A DNA stretch of 64,000 bases from Acidovorax sp. HDW3 (GCF_011303755.1 NZ_CP049885.1:522001-586000); one strand, 5' to 3'; positions 1-10,965 are shown, numbered from the stretch's first letter. The notes: generated from the sequence alone by a model not told the origin. Numbers and translations are program-made.

Positions 1-861
1 CAGGGTCTGCAACATGCCGCTGATGCCTTGCAGGTTGTTCTTGATGCGGTGGTGCACCTCGCGCACCAGGGCGCTGCGCAGCTGCAGCTCGCGCTGGCGG
101 CGCTGGGCGCGTTGGGCGCGCCAGTCGCTCAGGTCGGTCATGGTGAGCACGTAGTGCGTCACCTGGCCGCGCCCACCGAGCACCGGCGTGCGCGTGAACC
201 ACACCGGGTAGCGTTCGCCGCTTCTGCGGCGGTGCCATTCCTGGCGCTGCAAGGCAGCCCAGGGCAGGGGTTCGGCGCTGCCGTGGGCGAGCAGGAAATG
301 CGGCATCTGGCCCACGACCTGTGTGCAGTCGTGGCCCGAGAGGGTCTGGAACGCCTGGTTGGCGCGCAGGATGCGGCCCTGGGCGTCGGTGATGAGCAGC
401 CCCTCCTGGCATTCAAAGGCGATGGCGGCGATGCGCGCATCGGCTTTTTGCCGGCGCAGCGCCGCCAGGTAGCCCGCCAGCGACCAGCCCACCAGCGCCA
501 GGATCAGCATGTATGAGGCGTAGCCGAGCCAGACGCCGGAGTTCAGGTCGCGGGCAAAAAAGCCCAGCCCCTGCTGCGTGCCCCAGCCGGCCTGCAGGCC
601 GATGAGCAGCAGCAGCCCGGTCGTGCCCCACCAGCCCAGACGCACCCCGGCCCAGGTGACGAACAGAAACAGCCAGTAAGCGTTGCCCAGTGGCCACAGC
701 AGGGCATCCCACCAGTCCCAGAAGGCGACCAGGCCGACGGTCAGCGCCAGGGCGTAAACCAGCAGGGTTTCGAGCAGCCAGGGGCCGTGCGCGCGGCACC
801 AAGCTGCCAGGCGCTCTGGCGCTGGCGGCGGTGGACTCAAGGGGCGCGATGGGTGGGCCAT
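1..861 (-). CDS. PAS sensor histidine kinase, HisKA_2 type (partial, C-terminus off the left edge)
   Basis: The reverse strand is open from an ATG at 861 to the window edge (287 codons, no stop). After a short Pro-rich N-terminus there are hydrophobic segments at about residues 30-130 that look like four or five membrane helices. A PAS-like domain follows at about 145-255 (ITDAQGRILRANQAFQTLSG), then a phospho-acceptor region REVHHRIKNNLQG near residue 272. That motif is typical of the HisKA_2 class (family knowledge), in which His is autophosphorylated and the phosphate passes to a response regulator. The ATPase domain should lie beyond the edge. I infer a membrane-bound sensor kinase; the stimulus is unknown. 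It reads away from its neighbour at 909-1730, also on the minus strand, with a dispersed repeat in the 47-base gap. Confidence 0.8.
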   Translation of the reverse strand, partial: MAHPSRPLSPPPPAPERLAAWCRAHGPWLLETLLVYALALTVGLVAFWDWWDALLWPLGNAYWLFLFVTWAGVRLGWWGTTGLLLLIGLQAGWGTQQGLGFFARDLNSGVWLGYASYMLILALVGWSLAGYLAALRRQKADARIAAIAFECQEGLLITDAQGRILRANQAFQTLSGHDCTQVVGQMPHFLLAHGSAEPLPWAALQRQEWHRRRSGERYPVWFTRTPVLGGRGQVTHYVLTMTDLSDWRAQRAQRRQRELQLRSALVREVHHRIKNNLQGISGMLQTL

Positions 862-880
862 GGGCGCCGATTGGACACCC

Positions 881-915
881 AAAATTGATAGCTGCGCGCG
901 CAGCTAGATCAAGCG
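881..915 (+). repeat. Dispersed ~45-bp element, degenerate copy 1
   Basis: The plus strand reads TTGATAGCTGCGCGCGC and then AAGCGCC. This matches the opening GATAGCTGC and closing AAGCGC of the family described in the findings; the middle is degenerate. It lies between the sensor kinase start and the UPF0149 gene stop. Confidence 0.55.
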
Positions 916-1730
916 CCGCAGCATTTTTTGTACTTTTTCCCGCTGCCGCAGCTGCAGGGGTCGTTGCGCCCCGGTGCCTGGCTGCGGGCGATGGGTTCCT
1001 GGCGCGGGCCCAGGCTCTTCCAGACCTGGCGCAGGTCGTACACCGCCCACACGGCTTCGCCGTAGGCGTTCAGGCGTGCCTGGCTGGTGCTGGGCGGGCC
1101 GTCTTCGGCGTACATGCAGACTTCGGGCTTGCCGGTGTCGTCCTCGGTCAGGGCGACGATGCGCGAGAGGGCGTCGTCGATCCACTGCGCCGCTTCCTTG
1201 TCGCGCGGCGCGGCCCAGTCGTCCTCCCAGTTCTCGACGGCGAACATGAAGCCCAGGGCCCAAATCTGGCCGAACGAGGGGATGGGCTGGCCGTCGAGCT
1301 CGGCGCGCTCGTCCTCGGGCAGGCTGGCGATGGCGCCGCGCGTGTCCATGGCCTCGGGGCAGTAGGCTTCGTCCTCGTCCAGGCTTTTCACGTCGGCGTC
1401 GAGCTGGCGCTCGACTTCGGCCCAGCGGCGCGCCCACAGGGCCAGGAAGCGTTCTTGCTGCACCGGGGTTTCAAAAGCGTCGAGCAGCGGCAGCGGCGCG
1501 CCCTCGGCCTGCTCCAGCGCCAGGCCATCGCCCAGCAGCATGGGCAGCCATTCGGCCACGGGCACCGGGCGGCGCATACAGGCGAGGGCGGCGAGAAAGC
1601 CGTCGCAGAACTCCCACTGCGGGATTTCTTCGCTGCGCGCGCGCAGGCTGTCGAGCAGGTCGTCGAGTTCCTGCAGTTCGTCGTTGCTCAGGGCGTGGGG
1701 GAAGGCGGGGGTGTCGTGGGTGTCGGTCAT
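909..1730 (-). CDS. UPF0149 (YgfB/YecA-like) family protein with C-terminal SEC-C zinc motif
   Basis: 273 residues from the ATG at 1730. The N-terminal and middle parts resemble the UPF0149/YecA family ([27 protein letters not shown]-like acidic segments). The C-terminus carries [16 protein letters not shown], a SEC-C zinc-binding motif as in SecA tails and YecA. In that motif Cys-x-Cys and Cys-Cys bind one zinc, and it is often linked to ribosome or SecB contact (family knowledge). The start at 1730 is preferred over an upstream ATG at 1763 because it lies four bases past the stop of the PIN gene, suggesting translational coupling. It is the last gene of an apparent operon rlmL-PIN-UPF0149 read leftward. 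Cellular role is inferred, not shown. Confidence 0.85.
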   Translation of the reverse strand: MTDTHDTPAFPHALSNDELQELDDLLDSLRARSEEIPQWEFCDGFLAALACMRRPVPVAEWLPMLLGDGLALEQAEGAPLPLLDAFETPVQQERFLALWARRWAEVERQLDADVKSLDEDEAYCPEAMDTRGAIASLPEDERAELDGQPIPSFGQIWALGFMFAVENWEDDWAAPRDKEAAQWIDDALSRIVALTEDDTGKPEVCMYAEDGPPSTSQARLNAYGEAVWAVYDLRQVWKSLGPRQEPIARSQAPGRNDPCSCGSGKKYKKCCGA

Positions 1731-1734
1731 GGCG

Positions 1735-2190
1735 TCAGCCTTGTAAAACGAGGGTGGTGGCAACCTGCGCGCCCAGGCGCTGCAGGCGTTTGTTCAGGCG
1801 CAGCACGGCGCGATCCTTGGACAGCAGCAGGGCGGCGTGGGCGGCGGCCAGGTCGATGAATTTCTGGTCGTCGGCGTCTTTGCAGACGTAGGGCGCGCGC
1901 GGCGCCTCGGGGCACAGGCGGACCTGGGCGTCCCAGGTGGCGAGCACGGCGGCGTCGCTCAGGCCATGGTAGGCCAGGCGCGGCGCCAGCTGCGGGTAGC
2001 GCAGCACGCAGGCGAGCTCGGCGCGCATGGCGGCGGTGCCGATCCAGTCGAGTGCGCGCGCCGCCAGCAGCGGCGCCAGCGGGGCGCTGGCGGGGTCGGC
2101 AAAGACCAGCAGGTCGAGGGCGATGTTGGTGTCGAGCACCAGCGCGCGCGGGGCACTGGCGGCGGGCCAGGCGAAAATTTCTGGGCGCAT
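1735..2190 (-). CDS. PIN-domain protein (putative ribonuclease)
   Basis: 151 residues. The opening [17 protein letters not shown] holds the first catalytic Asp of PIN nucleases. The conserved late acidic block is [14 protein letters not shown], and [16 protein letters not shown] resembles the C-terminal part of the COG1569 PIN family. Many relatives are toxins of toxin-antitoxin pairs. However, no small antitoxin gene adjoins it: upstream (12 bases away) is an rlmL-type methyltransferase, and downstream (4 bases) is a UPF0149 protein. I therefore infer a housekeeping or degraded role within this operon rather than a classical toxin. Catalytic acidic residues look intact. Confidence 0.85.
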   Translation of the reverse strand: MRPEIFAWPAASAPRALVLDTNIALDLLVFADPASAPLAPLLAARALDWIGTAAMRAELACVLRYPQLAPRLAYHGLSDAAVLATWDAQVRLCPEAPRAPYVCKDADDQKFIDLAAAHAALLLSKDRAVLRLNKRLQRLGAQVATTLVLQG

Positions 2191-2202
2191 CAGGCGGCGG
2201 GA

Positions 2203-3474
2203 TCAGGCGGCAGGGGCCGCGCCTTCGTCGGCCGGGCGGCGCCGGGCCGAGCCGGCGATGAGGTCAAAGCGCAGCAGGCGGCATTCGATCGGGCCGTTCC
2301 ACAGCGGCACGCGGCGCGATTCTTTCAGGCGCATCTTGCTCGCCAGTTTCAGGTCGGGCGTGAGCATCCAGGCCTGCCAGCCGCTGTAGTTTTTCTTCCA
2401 GTGCGTGGCCAGTTGCTGGAAGAAATCGACGCCGTCCTCGGTCTGCGCCTGCTCGCGCCCGGCGCGGCCGACTTCGGCCATGCGTTCGTGCGCGTTGCGG
2501 CCAAAGCTGCCGGCGGCGGCAATGCGCTCGCCGTAGGGCGGGTTCATCAGGATCAGGCCCGGCTGGGCGCAGGGCGGCATACGCTGCAGGGCGTCGCCGC
2601 CGCGCAGCTGCACGGCGTGGGCGACGCCGGCGCGCTCGGCGTTGTGCTGCGCAAAATCGACCATGCGGTGCGAAATATCACTGCCAAAAATCGGCACAGA
2701 GGGCGCAGATACAGCGTCAGCAGCTTCGTTTTTAATAGCAGACCAGACGTGCGCCTGGTAGGGCAACAGCTTTTCAAAGGCAAAGCGCCGCTGCAGGCCG
2801 GGGGCGATGCGGCAGGCCATTTGCGCCGCCTCGATGACCACCGTGGCGCTGCCGCAACAGGGGTCGTACAGCGGCAGCGGCGCCTCGCCCAGCGGGTCCC
2901 AGCCGCTGGCGGCAATCATGGCGGCGGCCAGGGTTTCTTTCAGCGGTGCGTCGCCCTTTTCCTGGCGCCAGCCGCGCTTGAACAGCGGCTCGCCCGAGGT
3001 GTCGATGTACAGCTGCGCCTGGTCGGTCGTCAGGTGCAGGTGGATGCGCACGTCGGGCCAACGGGTTTGCACGTCCGGGCGCACGCCGGTCTTGGCGCGA
3101 AAGCGGTCGGCGACGGCGTCCTTGATGCGCAGGGCGGCAAAGTTCAGGCTGGTCAGCGGGCTGTGCTGCGCCGTGACCTCGATCTTGAAGCTCTGGCGCG
3201 GGGTGAACCAGATTTCCCAGGCGATGTCGCTCGCCAGGGCGTAGAGGTCGTTCTCGTTGCGGTACAGGCGCTCGCCCAGCTGCACCAGTACGCGCTGCGC
3301 CAGGCGGCTGTGCAGGTTCAGCTGCAGAGCCTGGCGCCAGGAGGCGGTGAGTTGCACGCCGCCCCGGCCGACCAGCAGGTCGTGGCCGGTCAGGCCGGTG
3401 AGGGTGTGCACCTCGTCGGCCAAATAGCCCTCGACGCCGGCGGCGCAGGGCAGAAAAAGTTGCAAGGTGTTCAT
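2203..3474 (-). CDS. rlmL: THUMP-domain 23S rRNA (guanine-N2) methyltransferase, RlmL/YcbY N-terminal type
   Basis: 423 residues from ATG at 3474; longer upstream reading frame lacks the family start. The N-terminus (MNTLQLFLPCAAGVEGYLADEV) begins like RlmL. It is followed by a THUMP RNA-binding region (about 60-165), then a Rossmann methyltransferase with DPCCGSATVVIEAAQ near residue 205 (SAM-binding) and NPPYGER near 310 (catalytic motif IV). The expected product modifies G2445 of 23S rRNA by family analogy. It lacks the second RlmK methyltransferase of the E. coli fusion, as in many betaproteobacteria. The stretch WSAIKNEAADAVSAPSV (about 240-260) appears to be encoded by a degenerate copy of the dispersed repeat. 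It is the first gene of the leftward operon with the PIN and UPF0149 genes. Confidence 0.85.
   Translation of the reverse strand: MNTLQLFLPCAAGVEGYLADEVHTLTGLTGHDLLVGRGGVQLTASWRQALQLNLHSRLAQRVLVQLGERLYRNENDLYALASDIAWEIWFTPRQSFKIEVTAQHSPLTSLNFAALRIKDAVADRFRAKTGVRPDVQTRWPDVRIHLHLTTDQAQLYIDTSGEPLFKRGWRQEKGDAPLKETLAAAMIAASGWDPLGEAPLPLYDPCCGSATVVIEAAQMACRIAPGLQRRFAFEKLLPYQAHVWSAIKNEAADAVSAPSVPIFGSDISHRMVDFAQHNAERAGVAHAVQLRGGDALQRMPPCAQPGLILMNPPYGERIAAAGSFGRNAHERMAEVGRAGREQAQTEDGVDFFQQLATHWKKNYSGWQAWMLTPDLKLASKMRLKESRRVPLWNGPIECRLLRFDLIAGSARRRPADEGAAPAA
2705..2742 (-). repeat. Dispersed ~45-bp element, degenerate copy inside rlmL
   Basis: On the minus strand TGCTATTAAAAACGAAGCTG is followed by CTGACGCTG. 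It aligns with the copy at 24.5 kb (TGCTATTAAAACAATAGCTG). It is read in frame as part of rlmL. Similarity is partial, so this is a tentative member. Confidence 0.45.
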
Positions 3475-3612
3475 GGTGTGTGTGCGGCGCGCGCACCGGC
3501 GGCCCCCGCAGGGCCAAAGCACGTATTGTCCCCCGCACTGCCATGGCCTTGGGCCGGCACTGTGCGATCGGCCCCAATGGCCTTTTGTTTTGTCGGGGTG
3601 ATTAACACAAAA

Positions 3613-3626
3613 TTTTACGTGTAAAA
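3613..3626. promoter_or_regulatory. 14-bp palindrome upstream of chemoreceptor
   Basis: TTTTAC-GT-GTAAAA is a perfect inverted repeat 36 bases before the chemoreceptor start, in the 187-base divergent gap between rlmL and the MCP gene. The gap is AT-richer than its surroundings. It could be an operator or part of a promoter; no recognised regulator motif is matched. Confidence 0.35.
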
Positions 3627-3661
3627 GACAATGGTCGGCTTTTCTTTTAAGGGGTAACCCT

Positions 3662-5497
3662 ATGTTGACCACTTTGCGTGCCCGCTTGATTGCGATTTGC
3701 GTCGCCATCACCATGCTGTCGCTGGCGGTGTTGGCCTTGGCGACCTTGTTTTTTGTCCGCAGCAATACGCTGGCCGCGCTCGATGGCGAGATTGGCCAGC
3801 TCACCCGCACCCACGCCGAAGAAATTGGCGGCTGGCTGCAGGAAAAGCAGCAGCTGGTCACGGCACTGACGCCGTTGGCGGCGAACAACGACCCGCTGGC
3901 GTTTTTGCAGCTGACGCAGCGCGCCGGCGGTTTTGATGCCGTGTTCCTGTCCCACGCTGACAAGCGCCATTTTTCGACCTCGCCACCGGCCACCGGCTAC
4001 GACCCGACGAGCCGTCCCTGGTACCAGCAGGCGGCGCAGGCGGGCAAGGCCGTGGTCAGCCCGCCCTATACCGACGCCAGCAGCGGCCGCCTGACGGTGA
4101 CGCTGGCCACGCCTGCGATGCAAGGCGGCAAGGCCGTGGCCGTGGCGGGCAGCGATTTGTTCCTCGATTCAGTGACGCAGAAGGTGGCCGCCATCCGGCC
4201 GCTGGAAAAGAGCTTTGCCATGCTGGTCGATGCCGACGGCAAAATCCTGGCGCACCAGCGTGCCGATCTGGCCATGAAGCCGGCGACCGATCTGGCCCCC
4301 GCACTCACCGCCAGTTTGTTGACCAGCCTGGCTGGCAGCGGCAGCCACGCCGAGGTGGAGGTCGGCGGTGCCGAGCAGATGCTCTACGCCAGCCGCGTGC
4401 CGGGCACGCCCTGGCTGCTGGCCGTGAGCGCCGACCGCGCCGAGGCCACGGCGCCGGTGCGCCGCTTGGTGCAAATTGCCACGGTGATTGCCTTGTTGTG
4501 CGCCGTGGGGACGGTGTTGCTGTTGTCTTTCGTTGTCAGCCACATGCTGCGCCGCCTGGGTCTGGTGCGCGATGCGCTGGCCGACATCGCCAGCGGCGAG
4601 GGCGACCTGACGCGGCGCATGGACGCTTCGGGTCAGGATGAGCTGGCGCAGATTGGCCAGGCGTTCAACCAGTTTGCCGACAAGATCGCCGCCGTGCTGC
4701 GGCGCATTCGCGACGCCTCGGACTCGGTGCGCACCGCCAGCAGCGAGATCGCCAGCGGTAACCACGACCTGTCGGCACGCACCGAAAACCAGGCTAGCTC
4801 GCTCGAAGAAACCGCCGCCGCCATGGAGCAGCTTACGGCCACGGTGCAGCAAAACGCCTCCAACGCCCGCCAGGCGAGCGAGTTGGCGCGCGATGCCTCG
4901 CAGGTGGCCAGCCAGGGCGGCGCGGTGGTGCAGCAGGTGGTACAGACCATGGGCGGCATCGACGCCTCGGCGCACAAGATCGAGGACATCATCGGCGTCA
5001 TTGATGGCATCGCCTTCCAGACCAACATCCTGGCGCTGAACGCGGCGGTGGAAGCCGCGCGCGCTGGCGAGCAGGGCCGGGGCTTTGCCGTCGTCGCCGC
5101 CGAGGTGCGTGCGCTGGCGCAGCGCAGCGCCAGTGCGGCCAAGGAGATCAAGGGCCTGATTGCTGATTCGGTGGCGCAGGTGGACGCCGGCAGCCGCCTG
5201 GTGCAAGACGCTGGCCAGACCATGGCCCAGGTGGTGCAGAGCGTGCAGCGCGTGACGGCCATCGTCGCTGAGATCAGCAACGCCAGCCAGGAGCAGAGCA
5301 CCGGCATTGCCGAGATCGGCAGCGCCGTGACGCAGATGGACCAGGCGACGCAGCAAAACGCCGCGCTGGTGGAAGAGGCCACGGCGGCGGCGCAGTCGCT
5401 GCAGCAGCAGGCGCACGAGCTGGCCGCCACGGTGGCCGGCTTCAAGCTCGACGAGGGTGCGGCCCACGTGTTGGCGGGCCGGGCGTTGCTGCGTTAA
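3662..5497 (+). CDS. Methyl-accepting chemotaxis protein with dCache sensor
   Basis: 611 residues. The order is: TM1 (about 8-31), a periplasmic double-Cache-like sensor (about 35-265, with [10 protein letters not shown] and [11 protein letters not shown], typical of small-molecule-binding Cache domains), TM2 (about 275-297), HAMP (about 298-350) and a long cytoplasmic coiled coil. The signalling hairpin tip is near residues 455-480 ([20 protein letters not shown]). This tip contacts CheA and CheW (family knowledge). A C-terminal CheR-tethering pentapeptide is not present (ends AGRALLR), unlike the receptor at 14.7 kb. AAGGGGTAACCCT upstream gives a ribosome site. The ligand cannot be told from sequence. 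It ends back to back with the thioesterase stop (5497/5498). Confidence 0.95.
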   Translation: MLTTLRARLIAICVAITMLSLAVLALATLFFVRSNTLAALDGEIGQLTRTHAEEIGGWLQEKQQLVTALTPLAANNDPLAFLQLTQRAGGFDAVFLSHADKRHFSTSPPATGYDPTSRPWYQQAAQAGKAVVSPPYTDASSGRLTVTLATPAMQGGKAVAVAGSDLFLDSVTQKVAAIRPLEKSFAMLVDADGKILAHQRADLAMKPATDLAPALTASLLTSLAGSGSHAEVEVGGAEQMLYASRVPGTPWLLAVSADRAEATAPVRRLVQIATVIALLCAVGTVLLLSFVVSHMLRRLGLVRDALADIASGEGDLTRRMDASGQDELAQIGQAFNQFADKIAAVLRRIRDASDSVRTASSEIASGNHDLSARTENQASSLEETAAAMEQLTATVQQNASNARQASELARDASQVASQGGAVVQQVVQTMGGIDASAHKIEDIIGVIDGIAFQTNILALNAAVEAARAGEQGRGFAVVAAEVRALAQRSASAAKEIKGLIADSVAQVDAGSRLVQDAGQTMAQVVQSVQRVTAIVAEISNASQEQSTGIAEIGSAVTQMDQATQQNAALVEEATAAAQSLQQQAHELAATVAGFKLDEGAAHVLAGRALLR

Positions 5498-5926
5498 TTA
5501 CAGCGCCAGCAGCTGCGCGCGCACGGCCTCGGGGATGCTGGCGGCGCGGTGCGTGGCCGGGTCAGTAAAGACGATGCCGTGCTTGCCGCGCGCGACTTCG
5601 CGCCCCTGGCTGTTTTCGGTCACGCACCAGGCCAGGTCAAAGGCGCAGCGGCTCAGATCGGTGGGCTGCATGGCAATGCGCAGCTGCTCGCCGTAAAAAG
5701 CCTCGCTGCGGTACTGCGCCAGCACGTCGCCGACGACGATGGGCAGGCCGCCGACGTCGTTCTCGGCGTAGCCCAGGGCGCGAAAAAAGCGCACCCGCGC
5801 CTCGGACACCAGGGTCAGCAGCAGCGCGTTGTCGAGGTGGCCGCCGTAGTTGACGTGGTTGATGTAGACCTGCACCTCGGTGTCAAAGCCAAAGTGCGGC
5901 GGAAGGTCAAAAACGATACGGGCCAT
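5498..5926 (-). CDS. Hotdog-fold acyl-CoA thioesterase family protein
   Basis: 142 residues with the 4-hydroxybenzoyl-CoA/YbgC-like hotdog layout. VQVYINHVNYGGHLDNALLL resembles the family motif with a catalytic Asp/Asn region on the long helix, followed by ARVRFFRALGY. The substrate acyl group is not inferable. It lies 12 bases after rpoN and is probably the last gene of lptA-lptB-rpoN-thioesterase. This position is often held by hpf/raiA in relatives, so the neighbour is atypical. Confidence 0.85.
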   Translation of the reverse strand: MARIVFDLPPHFGFDTEVQVYINHVNYGGHLDNALLLTLVSEARVRFFRALGYAENDVGGLPIVVGDVLAQYRSEAFYGEQLRIAMQPTDLSRCAFDLAWCVTENSQGREVARGKHGIVFTDPATHRAASIPEAVRAQLLAL

Positions 5927-5938
5927 GGTCGGGGGCGG

Positions 5939-7465
5939 TTAAAGCGCTTTGCGCAGGTTGGCGGGGGCGATTTTCAGCGCCTCGCGGTATTTGGCGACGG
6001 TGCGGCGTGCGCACTCTATGCCTTGTTCTTTGAGCATTTCGGCCAGCTGGCTGTCCGACAGCGGCTTGGTCGGGTTCTCGGCGGCGACGAATTGCCGGAT
6101 GAGCGCGCGTACGGCGGTGCTGGAGGCGCTGCCGCCGGTTTCCGTGCCCAGGCCGGAACCAAAAAAATACTTCAGCTCGAACGTGCCCTGGGGCGTGGCC
6201 ATGTACTTGGCGCTGGTGACGCGCGAGATGGTCGATTCGTGCAGCCCGAGCTCGTCGGCAATTTCGCGCAGCACCAGCGGGCGCATGGCGAGCGCGCCGT
6301 GCACGAAGAAGCTTTTTTGCCGCTCGACGATGGCCTGCGAGACCCGCAAGATGGTGTCAAAGCGCTGCTGGATGTTCTTGATGAACCAGCGCGCCTCCTG
6401 CAGCCGTGCTTGCAGCCCGGCATGGCCGTCGCTGCCGCGCTGGCCGCGCAGGGCGTTGGCGTAGACCTCGTGCACGCGCAGGCGTGGCATGACGTCGGGG
6501 TTGAGCTGCACGCGAAAGCCGTTGCCAGCCTTGCTGACGATGACGTCGGGCACCAGGGCGTGGCGGCTGACGTCGGCAAAGCGCCGCCCGGGGTGCGGCT
6601 CCAGGCGCGCGATCACGGTCAGGGCGGCGCGCACCTGCTCTTCGTCGCAGGCGCAGTGCTGCGCCAGGCGGCGCAGGTCGCGCCGTGCCAGCAGCTCCAG
6701 CGGCTGCGCGCACAGCTGCTGTGCCGTGGCGAGCAGGGCCGGGTCGCCCCATTCTTCGCGTTCGAGCGCGTGCAGCTGCAGCTGCAGGCATTGCGCCAGG
6801 CCGCTGGCGCCGACGCCGGCGGGCTCCAGGTGCTGCAGCAGGCCCAGGGCGACGCTCAGGTGGTGCAGCAGCGCCTCATAGGCTTCGCCAGTGCTGGCGC
6901 CTGCGAGGTGGGCGGCGAGCGCATCCAGGGGTTCTTCAAGGTAGCCGTCGTCGCTCAGCGATTCGATCAGGAAGTACAGCGCTGCGCGGTCGTCCTCGCC
7001 CAGGCGCAGCACCAGCGCCTGGCGGTGCAGGTGCGCGGCCAGGGACTCGTGGCTGTCGGCGCGGCTGCCGGCGTCGAGCTGCTCGTCGTCTTCGCCCGCG
7101 CTGGCCTGGCGCGGCGCACCCTCAAAGCCCCATTCACCGTCGGCGTGGGCGCTGTCGATGGCGCCTTCGCCCTCCCAGTCGGTGGGCTGGTAATCGGCAT
7201 CATTTTCGGCTCCAGCGCTTGCTGGATCAGCGTCAGTAGCTCCTGAAATAGGAGCATCATGGGCCGCCTCCGGGGGCGGCGTGGGGGTGTCGTCGGTGTG
7301 GCCGTCGCTGTCGCCGTCGCGCTCCAGAAAGGGGTTGTCATCGAGCATTTGCTCGACTTCCTGCGCCATCTCCAGGGTCGAGAGCTGCAGCAGCCGGATC
7401 GACTGCTGCAGCTGCGGTGTGAGGGCGAGGTGCTGCGAGACGCGCAGCGACAGGCTGGGCTGCAT
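5939..7465 (-). CDS. rpoN: RNA polymerase sigma-54 factor
   Basis: 508 residues. Region I opens with Gln- and Leu-rich LTPQLQQSIRLLQLS, which contacts enhancer-binding ATPases and core polymerase. Region II (about 50-150) is acidic and variable. Core-binding and DNA-binding domains follow, ending in the RpoN box ARRTVAKYRE that recognises the -24 element. The helix-turn-helix ADELGLHESTISRVTSAKY precedes it. Region II contains the in-frame segment GATDADPASAGAEND, encoded by a copy of the dispersed ~45-bp repeat (7208-7247). The gene lies 14 bases after lptB as in many proteobacteria. It directs nitrogen, motility and other sigma-54 promoters (family knowledge). Confidence 0.97.
   Translation of the reverse strand: MQPSLSLRVSQHLALTPQLQQSIRLLQLSTLEMAQEVEQMLDDNPFLERDGDSDGHTDDTPTPPPEAAHDAPISGATDADPASAGAENDADYQPTDWEGEGAIDSAHADGEWGFEGAPRQASAGEDDEQLDAGSRADSHESLAAHLHRQALVLRLGEDDRAALYFLIESLSDDGYLEEPLDALAAHLAGASTGEAYEALLHHLSVALGLLQHLEPAGVGASGLAQCLQLQLHALEREEWGDPALLATAQQLCAQPLELLARRDLRRLAQHCACDEEQVRAALTVIARLEPHPGRRFADVSRHALVPDVIVSKAGNGFRVQLNPDVMPRLRVHEVYANALRGQRGSDGHAGLQARLQEARWFIKNIQQRFDTILRVSQAIVERQKSFFVHGALAMRPLVLREIADELGLHESTISRVTSAKYMATPQGTFELKYFFGSGLGTETGGSASSTAVRALIRQFVAAENPTKPLSDSQLAEMLKEQGIECARRTVAKYREALKIAPANLRKAL
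7208..7247 (-). repeat. Dispersed ~45-bp element inside rpoN region II
   Basis: The plus strand reads CCAGCGCTTGCTGGATCAGC then GTCAGTAGCT. This matches the reverse complement of the family core (GCGCTT-spacer-AAGCGC flanked by AGCTATC). It is translated in frame in the variable acidic region of rpoN, where insertions would be tolerated. Confidence 0.7.
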
Positions 7466-7479
7466 GGCGGCGGGCCGGG

Positions 7480-8253
7480 CTACATGCGGAAATGCTCGCC
7501 CAGGTAGACGCGGCGCACTTCGGCGTTGTCTACGATGTCCGACGGTGCGCCCTGGGCCAGCACCCGGCCTTCGCTGATGATGCAGGCGCGGTCGCAGATG
7601 CCCAGCGTCTCGCGCACGTTGTGGTCGGTGATGAGCACGCCGATGCCGCGCTCCTTGAGAAAGCCGATGATGCGCTGGATCTCGATGACGGCAATCGGGT
7701 CGATGCCGGCAAAGGGCTCGTCGAGCAGGATGAAGCGCGGCTGCGTCGCCAGGGCGCGCGCGATTTCCACGCGCCGGCGCTCGCCGCCCGAGAGCGCCAG
7801 CGCCGGCGACTGGCGCAGGTGCTCGACGCGCAGCTCCTGCAGCAGGCTGTCGAGGCGGCGCTCGATCTCAGGCTTGCTCAGGGGGCGGCCATCTTCGGTT
7901 TTTTGCAGTTCGAGCACGGCGCGCACGTTGTCCTGCACGCTGAGCTTGCGAAAGATCGACGCCTCTTGCGGCAGGTACGACAGCCCCAGGCGCGAGCGCC
8001 GGTGGATGGGCATGTTGGCGATGGAGTGGCCGTCGATGCGGATGTCGCCGCCGTCGCTGCGTACCAGGCCAACGATCATGTAGAACGAGGTCGTCTTGCC
8101 GGCGCCGTTGGGGCCGAGCAGGCCCACGACCTCGCCCTTGCGCACGGCGAGCGACACGTCCTTGACCACCTTGCGGCTGCCGTAGGACTTTTGCAGGTGC
8201 AGCACTTCCAGGCAGCTGCCAGCGTCTTGGGGGGCGGGTGCACTCATAGTCAC
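7480..8253 (-). CDS. lptB: LPS export ABC transporter ATP-binding protein LptB
   Basis: 257 residues. Walker [21 protein letters not shown], signature [15 protein letters not shown], Walker [17 protein letters not shown] and the switch His in [10 protein letters not shown] are all present. These match LptB, which powers LptFG extraction of lipopolysaccharide from the inner membrane. The start overlaps the lptA stop by four bases (8250-8253), implying coupled translation. rpoN follows after 14 bases. Confidence 0.97.
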   Translation of the reverse strand: MTMSAPAPQDAGSCLEVLHLQKSYGSRKVVKDVSLAVRKGEVVGLLGPNGAGKTTSFYMIVGLVRSDGGDIRIDGHSIANMPIHRRSRLGLSYLPQEASIFRKLSVQDNVRAVLELQKTEDGRPLSKPEIERRLDSLLQELRVEHLRQSPALALSGGERRRVEIARALATQPRFILLDEPFAGIDPIAVIEIQRIIGFLKERGIGVLITDHNVRETLGICDRACIISEGRVLAQGAPSDIVDNAEVRRVYLGEHFRM

Positions 8254-8885
8254 TGCTCGCCGCCCATGGCGGGGCTGGGGCGCAATGCCGGTGCGGGGCC
8301 GGGGGCGGCAGGTGCTGGCGCCGGCTGCTCCTTGGGTACGAGCACGGCGCGCACGCGCGGCGCCTTGCTGCTGGGGGTGGGCGCGCCGGCGCTGCTCTTG
8401 GGGCCATCGACCTGGAATTGGTCGGTGAGGTTGTTGTAGGTGATGATGCTGCCCGAGACTTCGTCGGCCAGGGTGGCGCCCCGGTAGCGGCGCAGCTCGG
8501 CGCGGCGGATGAATTTGACGGTGTCGTTGCGCCCGTCGTAGACGATGGTTTCGCCCTCGCCCTCCATGAACTCCTCGGGCTGGCCCGGTGCGCTGTCGCG
8601 CTTTTGGCGGAAGAAGGCGCGCTCGCCCGGGGCGGCCACGGCCACGCCGGACTGGTAGCCCTCGGGGTCTTGCGTGACCTCCAGGCGCTCGCCGCGCAGC
8701 ACGATGGTGCCCTTGGTCATGACGACGCGGCCCGTGAAGATGCTGGTTTGCTTGAGCTCGTCGTGGTGCAAGGTGTCCGACTCGATATTCATCGGCTTGT
8801 TGCGGTCGGCTTTCTCAGCCAGGGCGTTGCCGGCCAGGCAGGTCAGGGCGGGCAACAGAAGGAGGGGGAGCAGGCGTTTGGTCAT
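8250..8885 (-). CDS. lptA: Lipopolysaccharide transport periplasmic protein LptA
   Basis: 211 residues from ATG 8885 (an ATG three codons upstream at 8894 is equally in frame). A signal peptide ends near ALAEKADR. The OstA/LptA beta-jellyroll follows ([31 protein letters not shown]), then a Pro/Ala-rich tail. LptA bridges LptC and LptD across the periplasm. In most betaproteobacteria lptC, and kdsC/kdsD before it, lie directly upstream; here the upstream neighbour is actP, so LptC must be encoded elsewhere or is replaced. Confidence 0.93.
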   Translation of the reverse strand: MTKRLLPLLLLPALTCLAGNALAEKADRNKPMNIESDTLHHDELKQTSIFTGRVVMTKGTIVLRGERLEVTQDPEGYQSGVAVAAPGERAFFRQKRDSAPGQPEEFMEGEGETIVYDGRNDTVKFIRRAELRRYRGATLADEVSGSIITYNNLTDQFQVDGPKSSAGAPTPSSKAPRVRAVLVPKEQPAPAPAAPGPAPALRPSPAMGGEQ

Positions 8886-8933
8886 GAGGGGCACGGTTCT
8901 TGCATTTGATTGTAGCCATCTCCCCCGGCCCGC

Positions 8934-8954
8934 AGCCCCCCGCGTCGGGGGGCT
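8934..8954 (-). terminator. Hairpin between actP and lptA
   Basis: AGCCCCCC-GCGTC-GGGGGGCT is a perfect 8-bp stem nine bases past the actP stop. No T tract follows on the minus strand. It may end or attenuate actP transcription before lptA; a T-less hairpin is weaker evidence of intrinsic termination. Confidence 0.5.
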
Positions 8955-8962
8955 GGTTGGGC

Positions 8963-10644
<1,682 letters not shown>

Positions 10645-10648
<4 letters not shown>

Positions 10649-10965
10649 GCGGCTTTCTTCAAGGCGTCGGCGACGATCTGGGCGTTGCGGGCATCAAAGT
10701 CGCTGTTCGCACGGCGCACGTAAACCCAGGTCAGCAGGCAGAAGAACACGAACTGGGAGAACCCCAGGGCCACGCCCAGCGTCAGGTTGCTGCCCTCGAC
10801 CAGGCGCAGGGCAATCACGCCCGGCACAAAGGCCACCAGCAGCACGAAGGCAAAAAAGACCGCAATCACCAAGAGTGCCAGCGTGGCGGCAAAGCGCCCG
10901 CGCTCGCGCACGAGCTGCGCGTAGCGCGGGTCGCGCTTGATGTTTTCATACAGTGGATTGGACAT
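10645..10965 (-). CDS. DUF485 membrane protein (YjcH-like), partner of actP copy 1
   Basis: 106 residues with two predicted membrane helices ([20 protein letters not shown] and [18 protein letters not shown]) and the family N-terminus [23 protein letters not shown]485 genes precede actP in most proteobacteria and are co-transcribed (family knowledge); the molecular role is not established. The stop overlaps the actP start by four bases. Paralogue of 27128-27436. Confidence 0.9.

Noticed and set aside
1735-2190. Type II toxin-antitoxin pair
   Set aside because: No antitoxin-sized gene with DNA-binding features adjoins the PIN gene on either side.
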